From: Mucilaginibacter pineti | GTDB lineage: Bacteria; Bacteroidota; Bacteroidia; Sphingobacteriales; Sphingobacteriaceae | NCBI RefSeq assembly: GCF_900101875.1 | Contig: NZ_FNAI01000001.1 | Span: 1,018,569-1,082,568 of the forward strand | DNA: 64,000 nucleotides | Reading direction: 5' to 3' | In this document: piece by piece, positions 52,393 through 62,557 of the stretch | Layout: every line of letters begins with the position of its first letter | How positions within the stretch are numbered: position 1 is the first letter of the stretch | Notes under the pieces: model-generated | What the model was told of the DNA's origin: nothing | Seen by the model: only the letters and a program-made list of their open reading frames with translations | Databases searched by the model: none | Program-made: the position numbers and the translations under genes

Positions 52393-53814
52393 CTAAAACA
52401 CTTCCGGTACTTTATAAAAGCGGTTATCGAAGTTCACCATGAATAGTTCGGTGGTGGCGCGGGTGATGGCGGTGTAAAACCAGCGGAGAAAATCCATGTT
52501 GATCATCTCGTCGGTTACGTAGCCCTGGTCAACAAAAACGGCATCCCATTGGCCGCCCTGGGCTTTGTGGCAGGTAATTGCGTAGGCGAATTTTATTTGC
52601 AGGGCGTTGTAGTATGGGTTTTGTTTTAACTCGTTATGCATGGCGCGCTTGTTACCCAGGTGCGCGTAATCCTTCATTACTTCTTCGTAAAACTTCTTTT
52701 GGTTTTCCTGGGTTAAGGCCGGCGAATCTGCATACAGCGTATCCAGCAATACCTTACAATCCAACACCGGATCTTCGGCGTAATCAATAAACTCTATCTG
52801 CACATCCGCAAAGCGAAAGCCGTACATATCCTCGGTTCGGCGTACTTTTTTTAGGCGGGCTATATCCCCATTGGCAATAAAGGCAGTACTGTTCTCGTCG
52901 GCATCCTTGAGCCAAAAGTAATTGTTCTTCACAATCATTATCTGGTCGCCGCCGGTAAGTTCTTCTTCCCGGTACAGGATCCGGTTCCTGATCTGCCCGT
53001 TGTAGAGGTTAGCGTTTTTGTTTGATCGGCAAATGATGAGCGTTCTGTCGTACCCATACTTGCGGTAGGCGTATTCCAAACCTTCGGGCAGGCGTTCGCC
53101 CGTCATCCTGAAAACGTCTTTATAGCCCTTGGTAACAATCTGCGGCGCGGTAATATCTTCTGTACGGATAAGATCGCGGATAGCGGTAGCATTAAACAGT
53201 ATGCCAGAATCCTTTTGCTGCCGCAATACATCGGTAAGCTCGAAACCGAAAACAGTAACGCCAAACTTCCCTTTCATGATCTGGCTATCCAGTGCCGGGC
53301 TGGTATCCGAACCCACTGGCGGCAGCTGGGCGGTATCACCCACCAGCAGCAGCTTGCAGTTTTTATCGTTATAAACGTATCTGATAAGATCGTACAGTAA
53401 AGATGCCCGGTTGCCGTTAGGCTCGTCAGATATCATGGATGCTTCGTCAACAATAAAAAGCGTATCGCTGGCCAGGTTATCGCCAATGGAAAAATCACCA
53501 TCGAGATTGAGCGCCGATTTTTTACGATAGATGCGTTTGTGTATGGTAAAAGCCTTTTTGCCCGAGTAATTGGTAATAACCTTGGCCGCCCTGCCCGTAG
53601 GCGCCAGCAATACCGACCGGTAATTATACTGCTTTAAAGCCTTAACCAGCGCACCCAATACCGTGGTTTTACCCGTGCCGGCGTAGCCTTTAAGTATAAA
53701 ACATTCATCGCCATCACGGCTTTGCAAAAACTGGTGCAGCCTGTTAAAAAGCTCCAGCTGCTGGCCGGTTGGCTCATGCGGAAATGCCTTGCGTATATGA
53801 TCTGTTACCGTCAC
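52393..53814 (-). CDS. RecD/Pif1-like superfamily 1 helicase
   Basis: The 473-residue ATPase has Walker A GYAGTGKTT, Walker B IVDEAS, the GDTAQLPPVG motif III, and late motifs AITCHKAQGGQWDAVFVD and FYTAITRATTELFMV. These are the superfamily 1 helicase motifs in RecD2-like order. No RecB or RecC gene is nearby and no nuclease domain is present. The start is a GTG (53814) with no nearby ATG. It is divergent from the membrane-protein gene at 53895. Likely role: DNA repair or replication-fork processing. Confidence 0.92.
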   Translation of the reverse strand: MTVTDHIRKAFPHEPTGQQLELFNRLHQFLQSRDGDECFILKGYAGTGKTTVLGALVKALKQYNYRSVLLAPTGRAAKVITNYSGKKAFTIHKRIYRKKSALNLDGDFSIGDNLASDTLFIVDEASMISDEPNGNRASLLYDLIRYVYNDKNCKLLLVGDTAQLPPVGSDTSPALDSQIMKGKFGVTVFGFELTDVLRQQKDSGILFNATAIRDLIRTEDITAPQIVTKGYKDVFRMTGERLPEGLEYAYRKYGYDRTLIICRSNKNANLYNGQIRNRILYREEELTGGDQIMIVKNNYFWLKDADENSTAFIANGDIARLKKVRRTEDMYGFRFADVQIEFIDYAEDPVLDCKVLLDTLYADSPALTQENQKKFYEEVMKDYAHLGNKRAMHNELKQNPYYNALQIKFAYAITCHKAQGGQWDAVFVDQGYVTDEMINMDFLRWFYTAITRATTELFMVNFDNRFYKVPEVF

Positions 53815-53883
53815 TTTGCAAAAATGCTGATAAGTAATTGAAAAACCTTTACCCTGTTTACAAAACCAATGCAGATTTAGTTA

Positions 53884-53891
53884 TAAATTTG
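53884..53891 (+). promoter_or_regulatory. -7 box just before the membrane-protein start
   Basis: TAAATTTG matches TAnnTTTG and ends three bases before the ATG at 53895, so transcription would start at or inside the start codon. Confidence 0.45.
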
Positions 53892-53894
53892 AGC

Positions 53895-54359
53895 ATGGAA
53901 TTTAATGAAGATAAAAAGGAATATGCCGACGATGAATATGTAGATATTTATTCCAAAAAAGCCATTTTCTGGTTTTCGATTTTTAGTTATACATATGGCG
54001 GCATATTGTTGATCATTAACCTGTATACCGCCGGTTACAAGCGGGCGGTTAGCTACGTTTTACTGTTCCTTTTATCGTTTTACTTTTTAACCATATATGC
54101 CTTCCAGTTATCGGGAATTAAGTTAGATATGGCGATGATCAGGAAGGCAACATCGGCTACCAATCCCGATTTCGCTCAGCTGTTGCCCATGTTACAGTTA
54201 ATGGGGATCACCTTTGGTTTGAATATTATAGCCGGGCTGGTACTTACACAATTTTTCTTCAAAAAATATTTCCCGGATGATGATTATTACCCTAAGCCTG
54301 TTTTACAGCCTATAATTATTTATATCATCCTGTCGTTATTTTTCATGTTTTTATTTTAA
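53895..54359 (+). CDS. Uncharacterised four-helix membrane protein
   Basis: The 154-residue protein from the ATG at 53895 has a charged N-terminus (EFNEDKKEYADDEYVD) and about four hydrophobic helices (IFSYTYGGILLIINLYT, VSYVLLFLLSFYFLTIYAF, LMGITFGLNIIAGLVLTQFFF, IIIYIILSLFFMFLF). A YFPDDDYYPKP loop lies between the last two. A TTG start 19 codons earlier is possible but would put the -7 box inside the gene. I do not recognise the family. Confidence 0.72.
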   Translation: MEFNEDKKEYADDEYVDIYSKKAIFWFSIFSYTYGGILLIINLYTAGYKRAVSYVLLFLLSFYFLTIYAFQLSGIKLDMAMIRKATSATNPDFAQLLPMLQLMGITFGLNIIAGLVLTQFFFKKYFPDDDYYPKPVLQPIIIYIILSLFFMFLF

Positions 54360-54427
54360 CTCACGGTTCATTTTTAACGGGCAAACTGACGGTATATGCC
54401 AAAAAATATTACTTTTGTTAAACTGGC

Positions 54428-55240
54428 ATGAGCGAACACAACTACAACTACCATGATGATAACTTTAGCCTTGATAAGGCCGAAGGTTATACTTTATTGA
54501 TTCAGATTGAAAAGGCGGCTTTCACTTACGCTATCGCGGATGAAAATAAGCTGGTTGCCTGGGCCGAAAATCACCCGCTTGATGAGCTGACCGATCCGCA
54601 GGAGTTGCTTGATTTGTTATCTGCAAAGTACAAACAAGTTGTTGTAGGCTTACCATCCGGCGGTTTTACATTGCTGCCCAAAAGCATGTTTAACCTGGAT
54701 CATATTACAGATCTGGCACGTTACCTTGATGTTAAAACCGGTCAAAAAGTTTTAGCGCAGGACCTTGATGCCGAAAACGTGATCATTTATAAAACCCAGG
54801 AAGACGTATTGGCCGCCGCCGAAGAATTTGGCTTGCGCAATGCGGTATTCTCTTTACAAGGATGGGTTAACGCCATTGCAAAAAACACTCCCGGCGATAG
54901 CGACCTGTACCTGGATATAAACGTCAACAACGTTGATATACTGAATTTTAAAGCCGGAAAATTACGTTTTTACAATACTTTTGAATTTAATGGCGATGAT
55001 GAGCTGGCTTATTTTGCCGCTTTTGTGAGCGATGAATTAGCATTGCCCCCCTCGCTCATAAATATTTATTTAAGCGGTGATATTAATGCCGATGATAAAA
55101 GTATCAGCAGGCTGGCCGAGTTTTTTGCCCAAGTACAGGTAAACACCTTAACCGTACTGCAATTGCCCGAAGAAATAGTAGCCCACCGAATACTGTCAAT
55201 AGCCGCCCTATCGTTATGCGTATCATCGGAGGCAGTTTAA
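54428..55240 (+). CDS. DUF3822 protein
   Basis: The 270-residue protein has the DUF3822 pattern: GYTLLIQIEKAAFTYAI, LPSGGFTLLPKSMF, LYLDINVNNVDILNFKAGKL and NTFEFNGDDELAYF. The fold resembles the actin/ASKHA-like DUF3822 group. In Bacteroidota it sits next to rsmD and coaD, as here. The stop is 25 bases inside rsmD, so the genes are coupled. A role is not established. Confidence 0.87.
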   Translation: MSEHNYNYHDDNFSLDKAEGYTLLIQIEKAAFTYAIADENKLVAWAENHPLDELTDPQELLDLLSAKYKQVVVGLPSGGFTLLPKSMFNLDHITDLARYLDVKTGQKVLAQDLDAENVIIYKTQEDVLAAAEEFGLRNAVFSLQGWVNAIAKNTPGDSDLYLDINVNNVDILNFKAGKLRFYNTFEFNGDDELAYFAAFVSDELALPPSLINIYLSGDINADDKSISRLAEFFAQVQVNTLTVLQLPEEIVAHRILSIAALSLCVSSEAV

Positions 55241-55755
55241 GAGGACTGCGGTTAAATCCACCAAAAAACCTTCCTGTACGCCCCACTACCGATCTGGCTA
55301 AGGAAGCGCTATTTAACATACTGCAAAATCAAATTGAATTTGAGGATATTAAAGTGCTTGACCTGTTTAGCGGAACGGGCAATATTTCTATGGAATTTGC
55401 CTCAAGAGGCGCTGCAGAGGTAATCTCGGTCGACCGAAGCATTCATTGCGTAAACTACCTGAAAGATACATCGCGCCAGCATAAACTGGATAATATAAAG
55501 GCCTATAAAGAGGACGTGTTTAAATACATGCAAATGGAAACTGAGCAGTACGACCTCATATTTGCCGACCCTCCATACGACCTGAACAAAATCCCCGAGA
55601 TACCGGGAATAATTTTTGAACGCAATTTACTGCTGCCCGGCGCTTTGCTTATAGTGGAGCATCAATCGTTACAAAACCTAAGCCAGCACCCCGCTTTTGT
55701 GGAGCAACGGAAATATGGCCATTCGTCGTTCTCGTTTTTCAGGGCGGCGGAATAA
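55216..55755 (+). CDS. rsmD: 16S rRNA (guanine(966)-N2)-methyltransferase RsmD
   Basis: RsmD methylates G966 of 16S rRNA using SAM. The 179-residue protein has MRIIGGSLRG, the SAM loop DLFSGTGNIS (49-58), the acidic SVDRS segment and the catalytic DPPY (118-121). It overlaps the end of the DUF3822 gene by 25 bases. The coaD gene follows after 69 bases with its own -7 box. Confidence 0.95.
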   Translation: MRIIGGSLRGLRLNPPKNLPVRPTTDLAKEALFNILQNQIEFEDIKVLDLFSGTGNISMEFASRGAAEVISVDRSIHCVNYLKDTSRQHKLDNIKAYKEDVFKYMQMETEQYDLIFADPPYDLNKIPEIPGIIFERNLLLPGALLIVEHQSLQNLSQHPAFVEQRKYGHSSFSFFRAAE

Positions 55756-55793
55756 AGCATCCGAAACCTCGTGTTAAATGCAGGCAATTAATT

Positions 55794-55801
55794 TAACTTT
55801 G
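55794..55801 (+). promoter_or_regulatory. Candidate -7 box of coaD
   Basis: TAACTTTG matches TAnnTTTG, 23 bases before the coaD ATG at 55825. Confidence 0.5.
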
Positions 55802-55824
55802 TAATACAATAGTTAGCTCATACC

Positions 55825-56286
55825 ATGAAGATCGCCCTTTTTCCAGGATCGTTTGATCCGGTTACCAAAGCCCATGTTGATATTGTAAAAAGATCGGTAG
55901 CGCTTTTTGATAAGGTTTATATTGGTATTGGCGTAAACAGCACCAAACAAGGCTATTTAAGTGTAGAAACCCGTGAACAAATGCTACGGGCCGTTTTTCA
56001 GCATGACGACCGCATCCACATTGTAGCTTACGAGGGCCTTACGGTGAATTTCTGTAAAAGCGTTGGCGCCACCTACATGATCAGGGGCATCCGCACGGTA
56101 TCTGATTTCGAATACGAAAAAGCCATAGCCCAGATGAACCACGCTTTGGCACCAGATATTGAAAGCATTTTTATTGTAAGCAAGCCGGGCTACTCATCTA
56201 TCAGCTCAACCATAGTGCGCGAAATTATGCGACACAACGGCGATGTTGCCCAGTTTATCCCTACTGAGGCATTAGCTTATTTGTAG
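55825..56286 (+). CDS. coaD: Phosphopantetheine adenylyltransferase
   Basis: CoaD makes dephospho-CoA from ATP and phosphopantetheine. The 153-residue nucleotidyltransferase has GSFDPVTKAHVDI (His17 of the T/HxGH-type motif) and the C-terminal SSISSTIVRE. The RGIRTVSDFEYEKAIAQMN segment is typical. It is the third gene of the DUF3822-rsmD-coaD cluster. Its last 26 bases overlap the 3' end of the convergent NUDIX gene. Confidence 0.96.
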   Translation: MKIALFPGSFDPVTKAHVDIVKRSVALFDKVYIGIGVNSTKQGYLSVETREQMLRAVFQHDDRIHIVAYEGLTVNFCKSVGATYMIRGIRTVSDFEYEKAIAQMNHALAPDIESIFIVSKPGYSSISSTIVREIMRHNGDVAQFIPTEALAYL

Positions 56287-56893
56287 CCAGCTTTTCTTTA
56301 TGCAACACATCTAATATAGATGGAAAGGTGTTATCAATAATAGGTTCGATATGGTGTTTCTCAAACCAGCGGGCATCGGTAATACCTTCCTCTTTTTGAG
56401 GCTTCAGCTTTTCGCGGCCTTTGCTTTCCATATTAAACCAATGCGTTTTTTTAAGCACCACCTCGCCCCGGCTAATATATACATGGTAAGTTTTACAGAT
56501 CTTTTCTTTTAGCTTGCTCACTTTAATACCGCACTCCTCCTCTACCTCGCGCACAGCTGCTTCTTTTACCTTCTCATCTTTTTCTATTTTACCCTTTGGC
56601 AAATCCCACTTATCGTTACGGTAAATAAACAAATAATGACCGGGAGTATTCCTCACCAGTCCGCCGGCTGCTTCAATAACGGTAACGCTTTTTTTAACGG
56701 TTTTTAAAAAAGCCTTAGCATCGGCACACTTAATGTAAAAGAGTTTTTTGGGGTTTGCCAATATCCAGGTATAAATTATTTTCAAATCAAATACCTCAGC
56801 ATCAAGCTTTTCATAAAGTTCCACATTCGCCGGTTCAGATTCCGTTAACAGGATAACCTTTTCGTTAATATAAATTCTGTATTTTTGAGCCAT
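56261..56893 (-). CDS. NUDIX hydrolase
   Basis: The 210-residue protein has an extra N-terminal region (1-70, partly helical) and then the NUDIX box: Gly101, Glu107, Arg115-Glu116, Glu119-Glu120, Gly122 in the order G-x5-E-x7-REUxEExGU. Preceding residues WDLPKG are also typical. It hydrolyses a nucleoside diphosphate-linked compound; the substrate is unknown. Its start codon is interlocked with that of pyrE (CATG) on the other strand, and its 3' end overlaps coaD by 26 bases, so no spacer is left on either side. Confidence 0.92.
   Translation of the reverse strand: MAQKYRIYINEKVILLTESEPANVELYEKLDAEVFDLKIIYTWILANPKKLFYIKCADAKAFLKTVKKSVTVIEAAGGLVRNTPGHYLFIYRNDKWDLPKGKIEKDEKVKEAAVREVEEECGIKVSKLKEKICKTYHVYISRGEVVLKKTHWFNMESKGREKLKPQKEEGITDARWFEKHHIEPIIDNTFPSILDVLHKEKLATNKLMPQ
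56880..56887 (+). promoter_or_regulatory. -7 box of pyrE inside the NUDIX coding sequence
   Basis: TATTTTTG matches TAnnTTTG and ends four bases before the pyrE ATG at 56892. TTTT at 56859-56862 with a 17-base spacer is a weak -33 candidate. It lies within the first codons of the opposite NUDIX gene. Confidence 0.5.
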
Positions 56894-57551
56894 GTTTAAT
56901 AATAATGAGATAGAACAGCAGGTTGCCGAATTCCTGCTGCAAATTAAAGCAATTAAATTACAACCTAACAATCCTTTTACATGGGCATCTGGTTGGAAAT
57001 CCCCTATTTACTGCGATAACCGTGTTACGCTCTCTCATCCGTCTATCCGTACCTATATAAGGCAGCAATTAGTTGTTAGTATTCAGGAAAAATTTGGCAG
57101 TGTTGGCTGTATAGCAGGCGTTGCTACCGCAGGGATACCCCAGGGCGCTTTAGTAGCCCAGGAACTTGGTTTACCATTCATCTACGTACGTGCAAAAGCT
57201 AAAGAACATGGTACAGGCAGTCTTATTGAGGGTGATGTAACCACAACTACCGGCAAAAGAGTTGTTGTTATTGAAGATCTGATATCTACCGGAAAAAGCA
57301 GCCTGCAAGCCGTTGACGCTTTACGCAGCGCGGGGTTTGAAGTAGCTGGTCTTGCTGCTATTTTTAGCTACGGCTTTGATGTGGCTACCGAAAACTTTAA
57401 AAATGCCAGTTGTCCGTTTGTAACGCTGTCAAACTATAACGCGCTTATTAAATACGCGCAGGAAAACCAATATATAGCCGATAAGGACGTAGCCGTGTTA
57501 ACCCAATGGCGCGAAAATCCATCAACCTGGGGACAGGTTACATCAAGCTAA
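56892..57551 (+). CDS. pyrE: Orotate phosphoribosyltransferase
   Basis: PyrE converts orotate and PRPP to OMP in pyrimidine synthesis. The 219-residue protein carries the PRPP motif VVVIEDLISTGKS (124-136), the loop KAKEHGTGS and the N-terminal NPFTWASGWKSPIYCDNR substrate region. Its start codon overlaps that of the divergent NUDIX gene by two bases. The -7 box is inside the NUDIX coding region, so the message is probably leaderless or nearly so. Confidence 0.96.
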   Translation: MFNNNEIEQQVAEFLLQIKAIKLQPNNPFTWASGWKSPIYCDNRVTLSHPSIRTYIRQQLVVSIQEKFGSVGCIAGVATAGIPQGALVAQELGLPFIYVRAKAKEHGTGSLIEGDVTTTTGKRVVVIEDLISTGKSSLQAVDALRSAGFEVAGLAAIFSYGFDVATENFKNASCPFVTLSNYNALIKYAQENQYIADKDVAVLTQWRENPSTWGQVTSS

Positions 57552-57638
57552 CTATTGGACTTTGGGACTATTGGACTGTTGGATTAGGGATAAAGGACTA
57601 TCAATATTTTTCACTAAATTGTTTATCATTTTCATAAA

Positions 57639-57719
<81 letters not shown>

Positions 57720-57725
57720 TAAAGC

Positions 57726-58121
57726 ATGAGCACTTTTACAAGTAAAACAAGTATCAGCAAACCTATTAATGAGGTTTATAGTTTCCTGGCCGATTTTAAT
57801 AATCACCAGCAGCTAATGCCCGATACGATTCAGGAGTGGGTATCTGATGCGGATGAAGCCAGTTTCAGCATCCCAAATATGGCTAAACTATTGTTGAAGA
57901 TAGACAGCCGTACCACTGATGAAGAAATTGTAATTGTTCCTGCAGCCAAAGCACCGTTTGATTTGAAATTAAAATGGTCGTTATCTTTCAATAACAACCA
58001 TACCGATGTTCTTTTTACAATTGATGCAGAGCTAAGTATGATGTTGCGCATGCTCGCCTCGGGGCCTCTGCAAAAATTGGCCGATCATGAAACACAAAGC
58101 TTAAATACCATTTTAAGCTAA
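57726..58121 (+). CDS. SRPBCC (START-like) family protein
   Basis: The 131-residue protein begins with the SRPBCC pattern SKTSISKPINEVYSFLADFNNHQQLMPD. It continues with alternating beta strands (VSDADEASFSI, LLKIDSRTTDEEIVIV, LKLKWSLSFN, DVLFTIDAEL) and a C-terminal helix (MMLRMLASGPLQKLADHETQSLNTI). The helix-grip fold binds hydrophobic ligands; the ligand is unknown. It follows tandem heptamer repeats and is not clearly in an operon with pyrE. Confidence 0.87.
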   Translation: MSTFTSKTSISKPINEVYSFLADFNNHQQLMPDTIQEWVSDADEASFSIPNMAKLLLKIDSRTTDEEIVIVPAAKAPFDLKLKWSLSFNNNHTDVLFTIDAELSMMLRMLASGPLQKLADHETQSLNTILS

Positions 58122-58141
58122 ATGTACATGCTGTTTACTAC

Positions 58142-58222
58142 TTAGTAAACTTTGCGTTTCTGTATATTGTTGATAGCTATCACAATATTTATGATAACTA
58201 AACCGATGATTAATGCTGCCAT
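58142..58222 (-). CDS. Possible 26-residue membrane peptide
   Basis: Minus-strand ATG at 58222 opens 26 codons: a hydrophobic helix MAALIIGLVIINIVIAI followed by NNIQKRKVY and a TAA stop. The hydrophobic frame extends upstream without a start codon to a TGA. The helix-plus-basic-tail pattern resembles small membrane peptides such as type I toxins, and an inverted repeat (TTTACTAC.TTAGTAAA) overlaps the stop. This could equally be chance in AT-rich DNA. The rest of the gap 58122-58497 holds no gene. Confidence 0.22.
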   Translation of the reverse strand: MAALIIGLVIINIVIAINNIQKRKVY

Positions 58223-58443
58223 GACTGGTACAATTAAATTAATTAATAGAGTTATAAGTATTAAGTCAAAGGCTGTACCATTCTTTCAGTTTGATTGATT
58301 ATAGCTATATAACGCTATAAAACAGCATTTAGTTTTAAGGGAACCAATATTTTGAGCAATTGCATCCACAATTGAAATATTTTTTCGGGATTATTATTAT
58401 ACGAACATTCCCCAATCTCCCCAAACCATAATATTGGCCTTAA

Positions 58444-60126
<1,683 letters not shown>

Positions 60127-60155
60127 CTAACAAGCAGGTGAATAGTCTTACAGGC

Positions 60156-60971
60156 ATGAAAAAAGTATTACTTGTTAGCCTATTCACCATTTCATCTTTA
60201 TACGCCTATTCACAGGCATTTGAGGGCATGGTTAAAGATGCCAAAACCAATTTACCGTTGCCTTATGTAAATGTGGGCATTGTTGGTAAAAGCGTGGGTA
60301 CCGTTACCGACAGTACAGGTCATTACAAGCTTACTTTAACCGGCCACGATGCCGACAGCCTGAAACTATCTATGGTTGGTTACCGGGCACTTGTTTACCA
60401 GATATCTGATTTTACTAAGGATACACAGGCACATAAAACCCTTTTATTACAACCCACCGTTACGCAGCTAAAAGAAGTAAAGGTTAACAACCATAAGTGG
60501 AAAGAAGTAATATTAGGTAATACCACGCAATCCAAATCGGGCAATGCGGGCTTCAGGGATAACAGGCTGGGTTACGAGATAGGCGCCATCATCAAAATAA
60601 AAAAGTCCCCTACCTTTTTAAAACAATTTAACGCCAATATTGCAAGCGATATAACTGACTCAGTAAAACTCCGTCTTAATTTTTACAGTGTTAAAGATGG
60701 TATGCCCTATCAGCTGCTGCAAAACCAAAACATATTTGTTATTGTAGCCAAAGGCCAGCAAAAAATAAATGTTAACCTGGAACCTTACAGTGTTTATGTT
60801 GATGACAAATTTTACGTAGGCCTGGAGTGGATACAAAATGCCAAAGGGCAAGGTGTCATGTTTTCTGCAAGTTTATTTAGTGGTTCTATCATATCCCGCG
60901 AAACCAGCCAGGCAAAGTGGGAAAAAGAAGGTATAGCAGGGATAGGTTTTAATGTATTGGCCGAATATTAA
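60156..60971 (+). CDS. Secreted protein with carboxypeptidase-regulatory-like domain
   Basis: The protein of 271 residues has a signal peptide (MKKVLLVSLFTISSLYAYSQ). A carboxypeptidase-regulatory-like domain follows (about 22-105: FEGMVKDAKTNLPLPYVNVG, GTVTDSTGHYKLTLTG, LKLSMVGYRALVYQ). The C-terminal 150 residues include ADITDSVKLRLNFY-like beta strands of unknown fold. The ATG at 60156 is preferred over a GTG six codons upstream. The overall layout resembles the protein at 31894-32679, with little identity outside the first domain. Periplasmic or outer-membrane location is inferred. Confidence 0.8.
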   Translation: MKKVLLVSLFTISSLYAYSQAFEGMVKDAKTNLPLPYVNVGIVGKSVGTVTDSTGHYKLTLTGHDADSLKLSMVGYRALVYQISDFTKDTQAHKTLLLQPTVTQLKEVKVNNHKWKEVILGNTTQSKSGNAGFRDNRLGYEIGAIIKIKKSPTFLKQFNANIASDITDSVKLRLNFYSVKDGMPYQLLQNQNIFVIVAKGQQKINVNLEPYSVYVDDKFYVGLEWIQNAKGQGVMFSASLFSGSIISRETSQAKWEKEGIAGIGFNVLAEY

Positions 60972-61108
60972 AGTCGTTTTCCGCTTACAGGTAAAGGTTA
61001 AGTGCTATATATTAAGGGCTTGACCAAAAAAAGACTAAAAATCCTATCACCCAAACCAAAAATCGAAAATAAATCCTCATATTTGCAACCCGGTAAAAAG
61101 CCGGAAAC

Positions 61109-61181
61109 GACTCGGTAGCTCAGCCGGTAGAGCAACTGACTCTTAATCAGTGGGTCGAGGGTTCGAACCCCTCCCGGGTCA
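61109..61181 (+). tRNA. tRNA-Lys (anticodon CTT)
   Basis: The acceptor GACTCGG pairs with CCGGGTC (one G-U). The D-arm GCTCAGCCGGTAGAGC, anticodon arm CTGACTCTTAATCAG with anticodon CTT, variable GGGTC and T-arm GAGGGTTCGAACCCCTC follow in order. The CCA end is not encoded. An integrase gene begins 135 bases beyond, so the 3' end is the probable attachment site of the island. Confidence 0.96.
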
Positions 61182-61190
61182 CTTATAAAG

Positions 61191-61222
61191 CCTTCTTAGA
61201 GTAATCTGAGGAGGTTTTTTAG
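61191..61222 (+). terminator. Terminator after tRNA-Lys
   Basis: CCTTCTTAGA and TCTGAGGAGG pair (with G-U) around GTAA, followed by TTTTTT. Confidence 0.75.
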
Positions 61223-61260
61223 TTTTGGCGACTTTGATTAGTCAATATACCTATTGAAAT

Positions 61261-61290
61261 GTTTGCACACTGTTTGCACAAGTTTGTACA
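61261..61290 (+). repeat. Three helically phased GTTTGCACA repeats
   Basis: GTTTGCACA at 61261 and 61272 and GTTTGTACA at 61282 are spaced 11 and 10 bases, one helical turn each. They lie between the tRNA 3' end and the integrase ATG, where arm-type recombinase or excisionase sites are expected. The role is inferred. Confidence 0.6.
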
Positions 61291-61316
61291 GGCGACTGAC
61301 CACAACAAGTGGTTTT

Positions 61317-62543
61317 ATGATAACATATAAAATAGTTCTTGATGAAAGAAGAGCTAAAACTGATGGTAAATTTCCTATAATGTTTAGGATTACCTTTAAT
61401 CGCAAAACAAGCAATTACTCGAGTGGTATTGCCCTAAAAAAAGAGCATTGGAATGCTCAAGCCTCATTAATTAACAGCACATGTCCCAATTTTAAAGAAT
61501 TAAATAAAAGCGTTGCAAGCAAGTTTCTTAAAATTCAAAAGCTAATTCTTAAACTTGATGATGAAGGCACATTTTCATTTGAAACTTTTAAGGAGTTATT
61601 AAATGATCATTTTGTACCTCAAACTAAGTCAAAATCTACAGTTTTTCTAGCCTATGCCAATCAACTAATTTCAGAAATGATTGAAGAACAACGTGCAGGA
61701 AACGCGAGCGTTTATCAAACAGCAGTCAATAGAGTGATAAACTTCAGTGGTGATAAAAACCTTTTAATTGACCACATTGATTATACGTTTATAGATAAAT
61801 TTAAACGTCAACTTGTGAAAGAGGGCGTGAAGCCGAACACGGTAGGCAACTATTTACGATCAATAAGGGCAATATGGAACAAGGCTATTAAATCCAAACT
61901 TGTCGACCGCTCTTTATATCCATTCCTTGACATAAGCATTAAGACGGAGCGGACAGCAAAGCGTGCGTTAAATGTTGAAGATCTGATTAAATTTTTCAAC
62001 ACAGAATATAAACAAAAAACTGCCAAATGGCACGCTCGGAACTATTTCCTTTTAAGCTTTAGTTTAAGAGGTGCTTCATTTATAGATCTGGCATTTTTAA
62101 CAAATATTAATATTTTCAAGGGAAGAATAAACTATGAGCGACAAAAAACAGGATCTAAACTTAGTATTAAGCTCATACCCATAGTTGAAAATATATTGAA
62201 TTATTACAAAGGAACTTCGGAGCATTACCTACTCCCCATATTCCCTCATAAATTAAATGAAGGCAGTGTCGAATCTAAAAAAGTATCAAGACAGTGGATT
62301 AAAACAACTAACAAATGGTTGAAACGTATAGCTATTGATTGTGGAATAGATGGTGAAGTAACTAGCTATGTAACGCGCCACACTTGGGCGACTACAGCTA
62401 AAAAACTTGGCTACTCAAATGAGGTTATTGCGGAGTGTTTAGGTCACGAGTATGGTAATAAGATAACTAATATATATCTTGATTGCTTTGATCAATCACT
62501 GATTGATGAAGTAAACGCAAAAGTGATACAGCTAATCGAATAG
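61317..62543 (+). CDS. Tyrosine recombinase (integrase) of a tRNA-Lys island
   Basis: The 408-residue protein has the Bacteroidota integrase layout. An N-terminal arm domain (1-95, DERRAKTDGKFPIMFRITFNRK) precedes a SAM-like core-binding domain (about 105-205) and the catalytic domain with Arg251 (SLRGASFIDLAFL), Arg354 (YVTRHTW), His377 (LGHEYG) and the nucleophile Tyr387 (NIYLD). The usual first histidine of HxxR is a tyrosine (Tyr351). The ATG at 61317 is preferred over an upstream frame through the GTTTGCACA repeats. Codon use is visibly more AT-rich than in the flanking genes. Confidence 0.93.
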   Translation: MITYKIVLDERRAKTDGKFPIMFRITFNRKTSNYSSGIALKKEHWNAQASLINSTCPNFKELNKSVASKFLKIQKLILKLDDEGTFSFETFKELLNDHFVPQTKSKSTVFLAYANQLISEMIEEQRAGNASVYQTAVNRVINFSGDKNLLIDHIDYTFIDKFKRQLVKEGVKPNTVGNYLRSIRAIWNKAIKSKLVDRSLYPFLDISIKTERTAKRALNVEDLIKFFNTEYKQKTAKWHARNYFLLSFSLRGASFIDLAFLTNINIFKGRINYERQKTGSKLSIKLIPIVENILNYYKGTSEHYLLPIFPHKLNEGSVESKKVSRQWIKTTNKWLKRIAIDCGIDGEVTSYVTRHTWATTAKKLGYSNEVIAECLGHEYGNKITNIYLDCFDQSLIDEVNAKVIQLIE

Positions 62544-62557
62544 CGAATATTCATATG

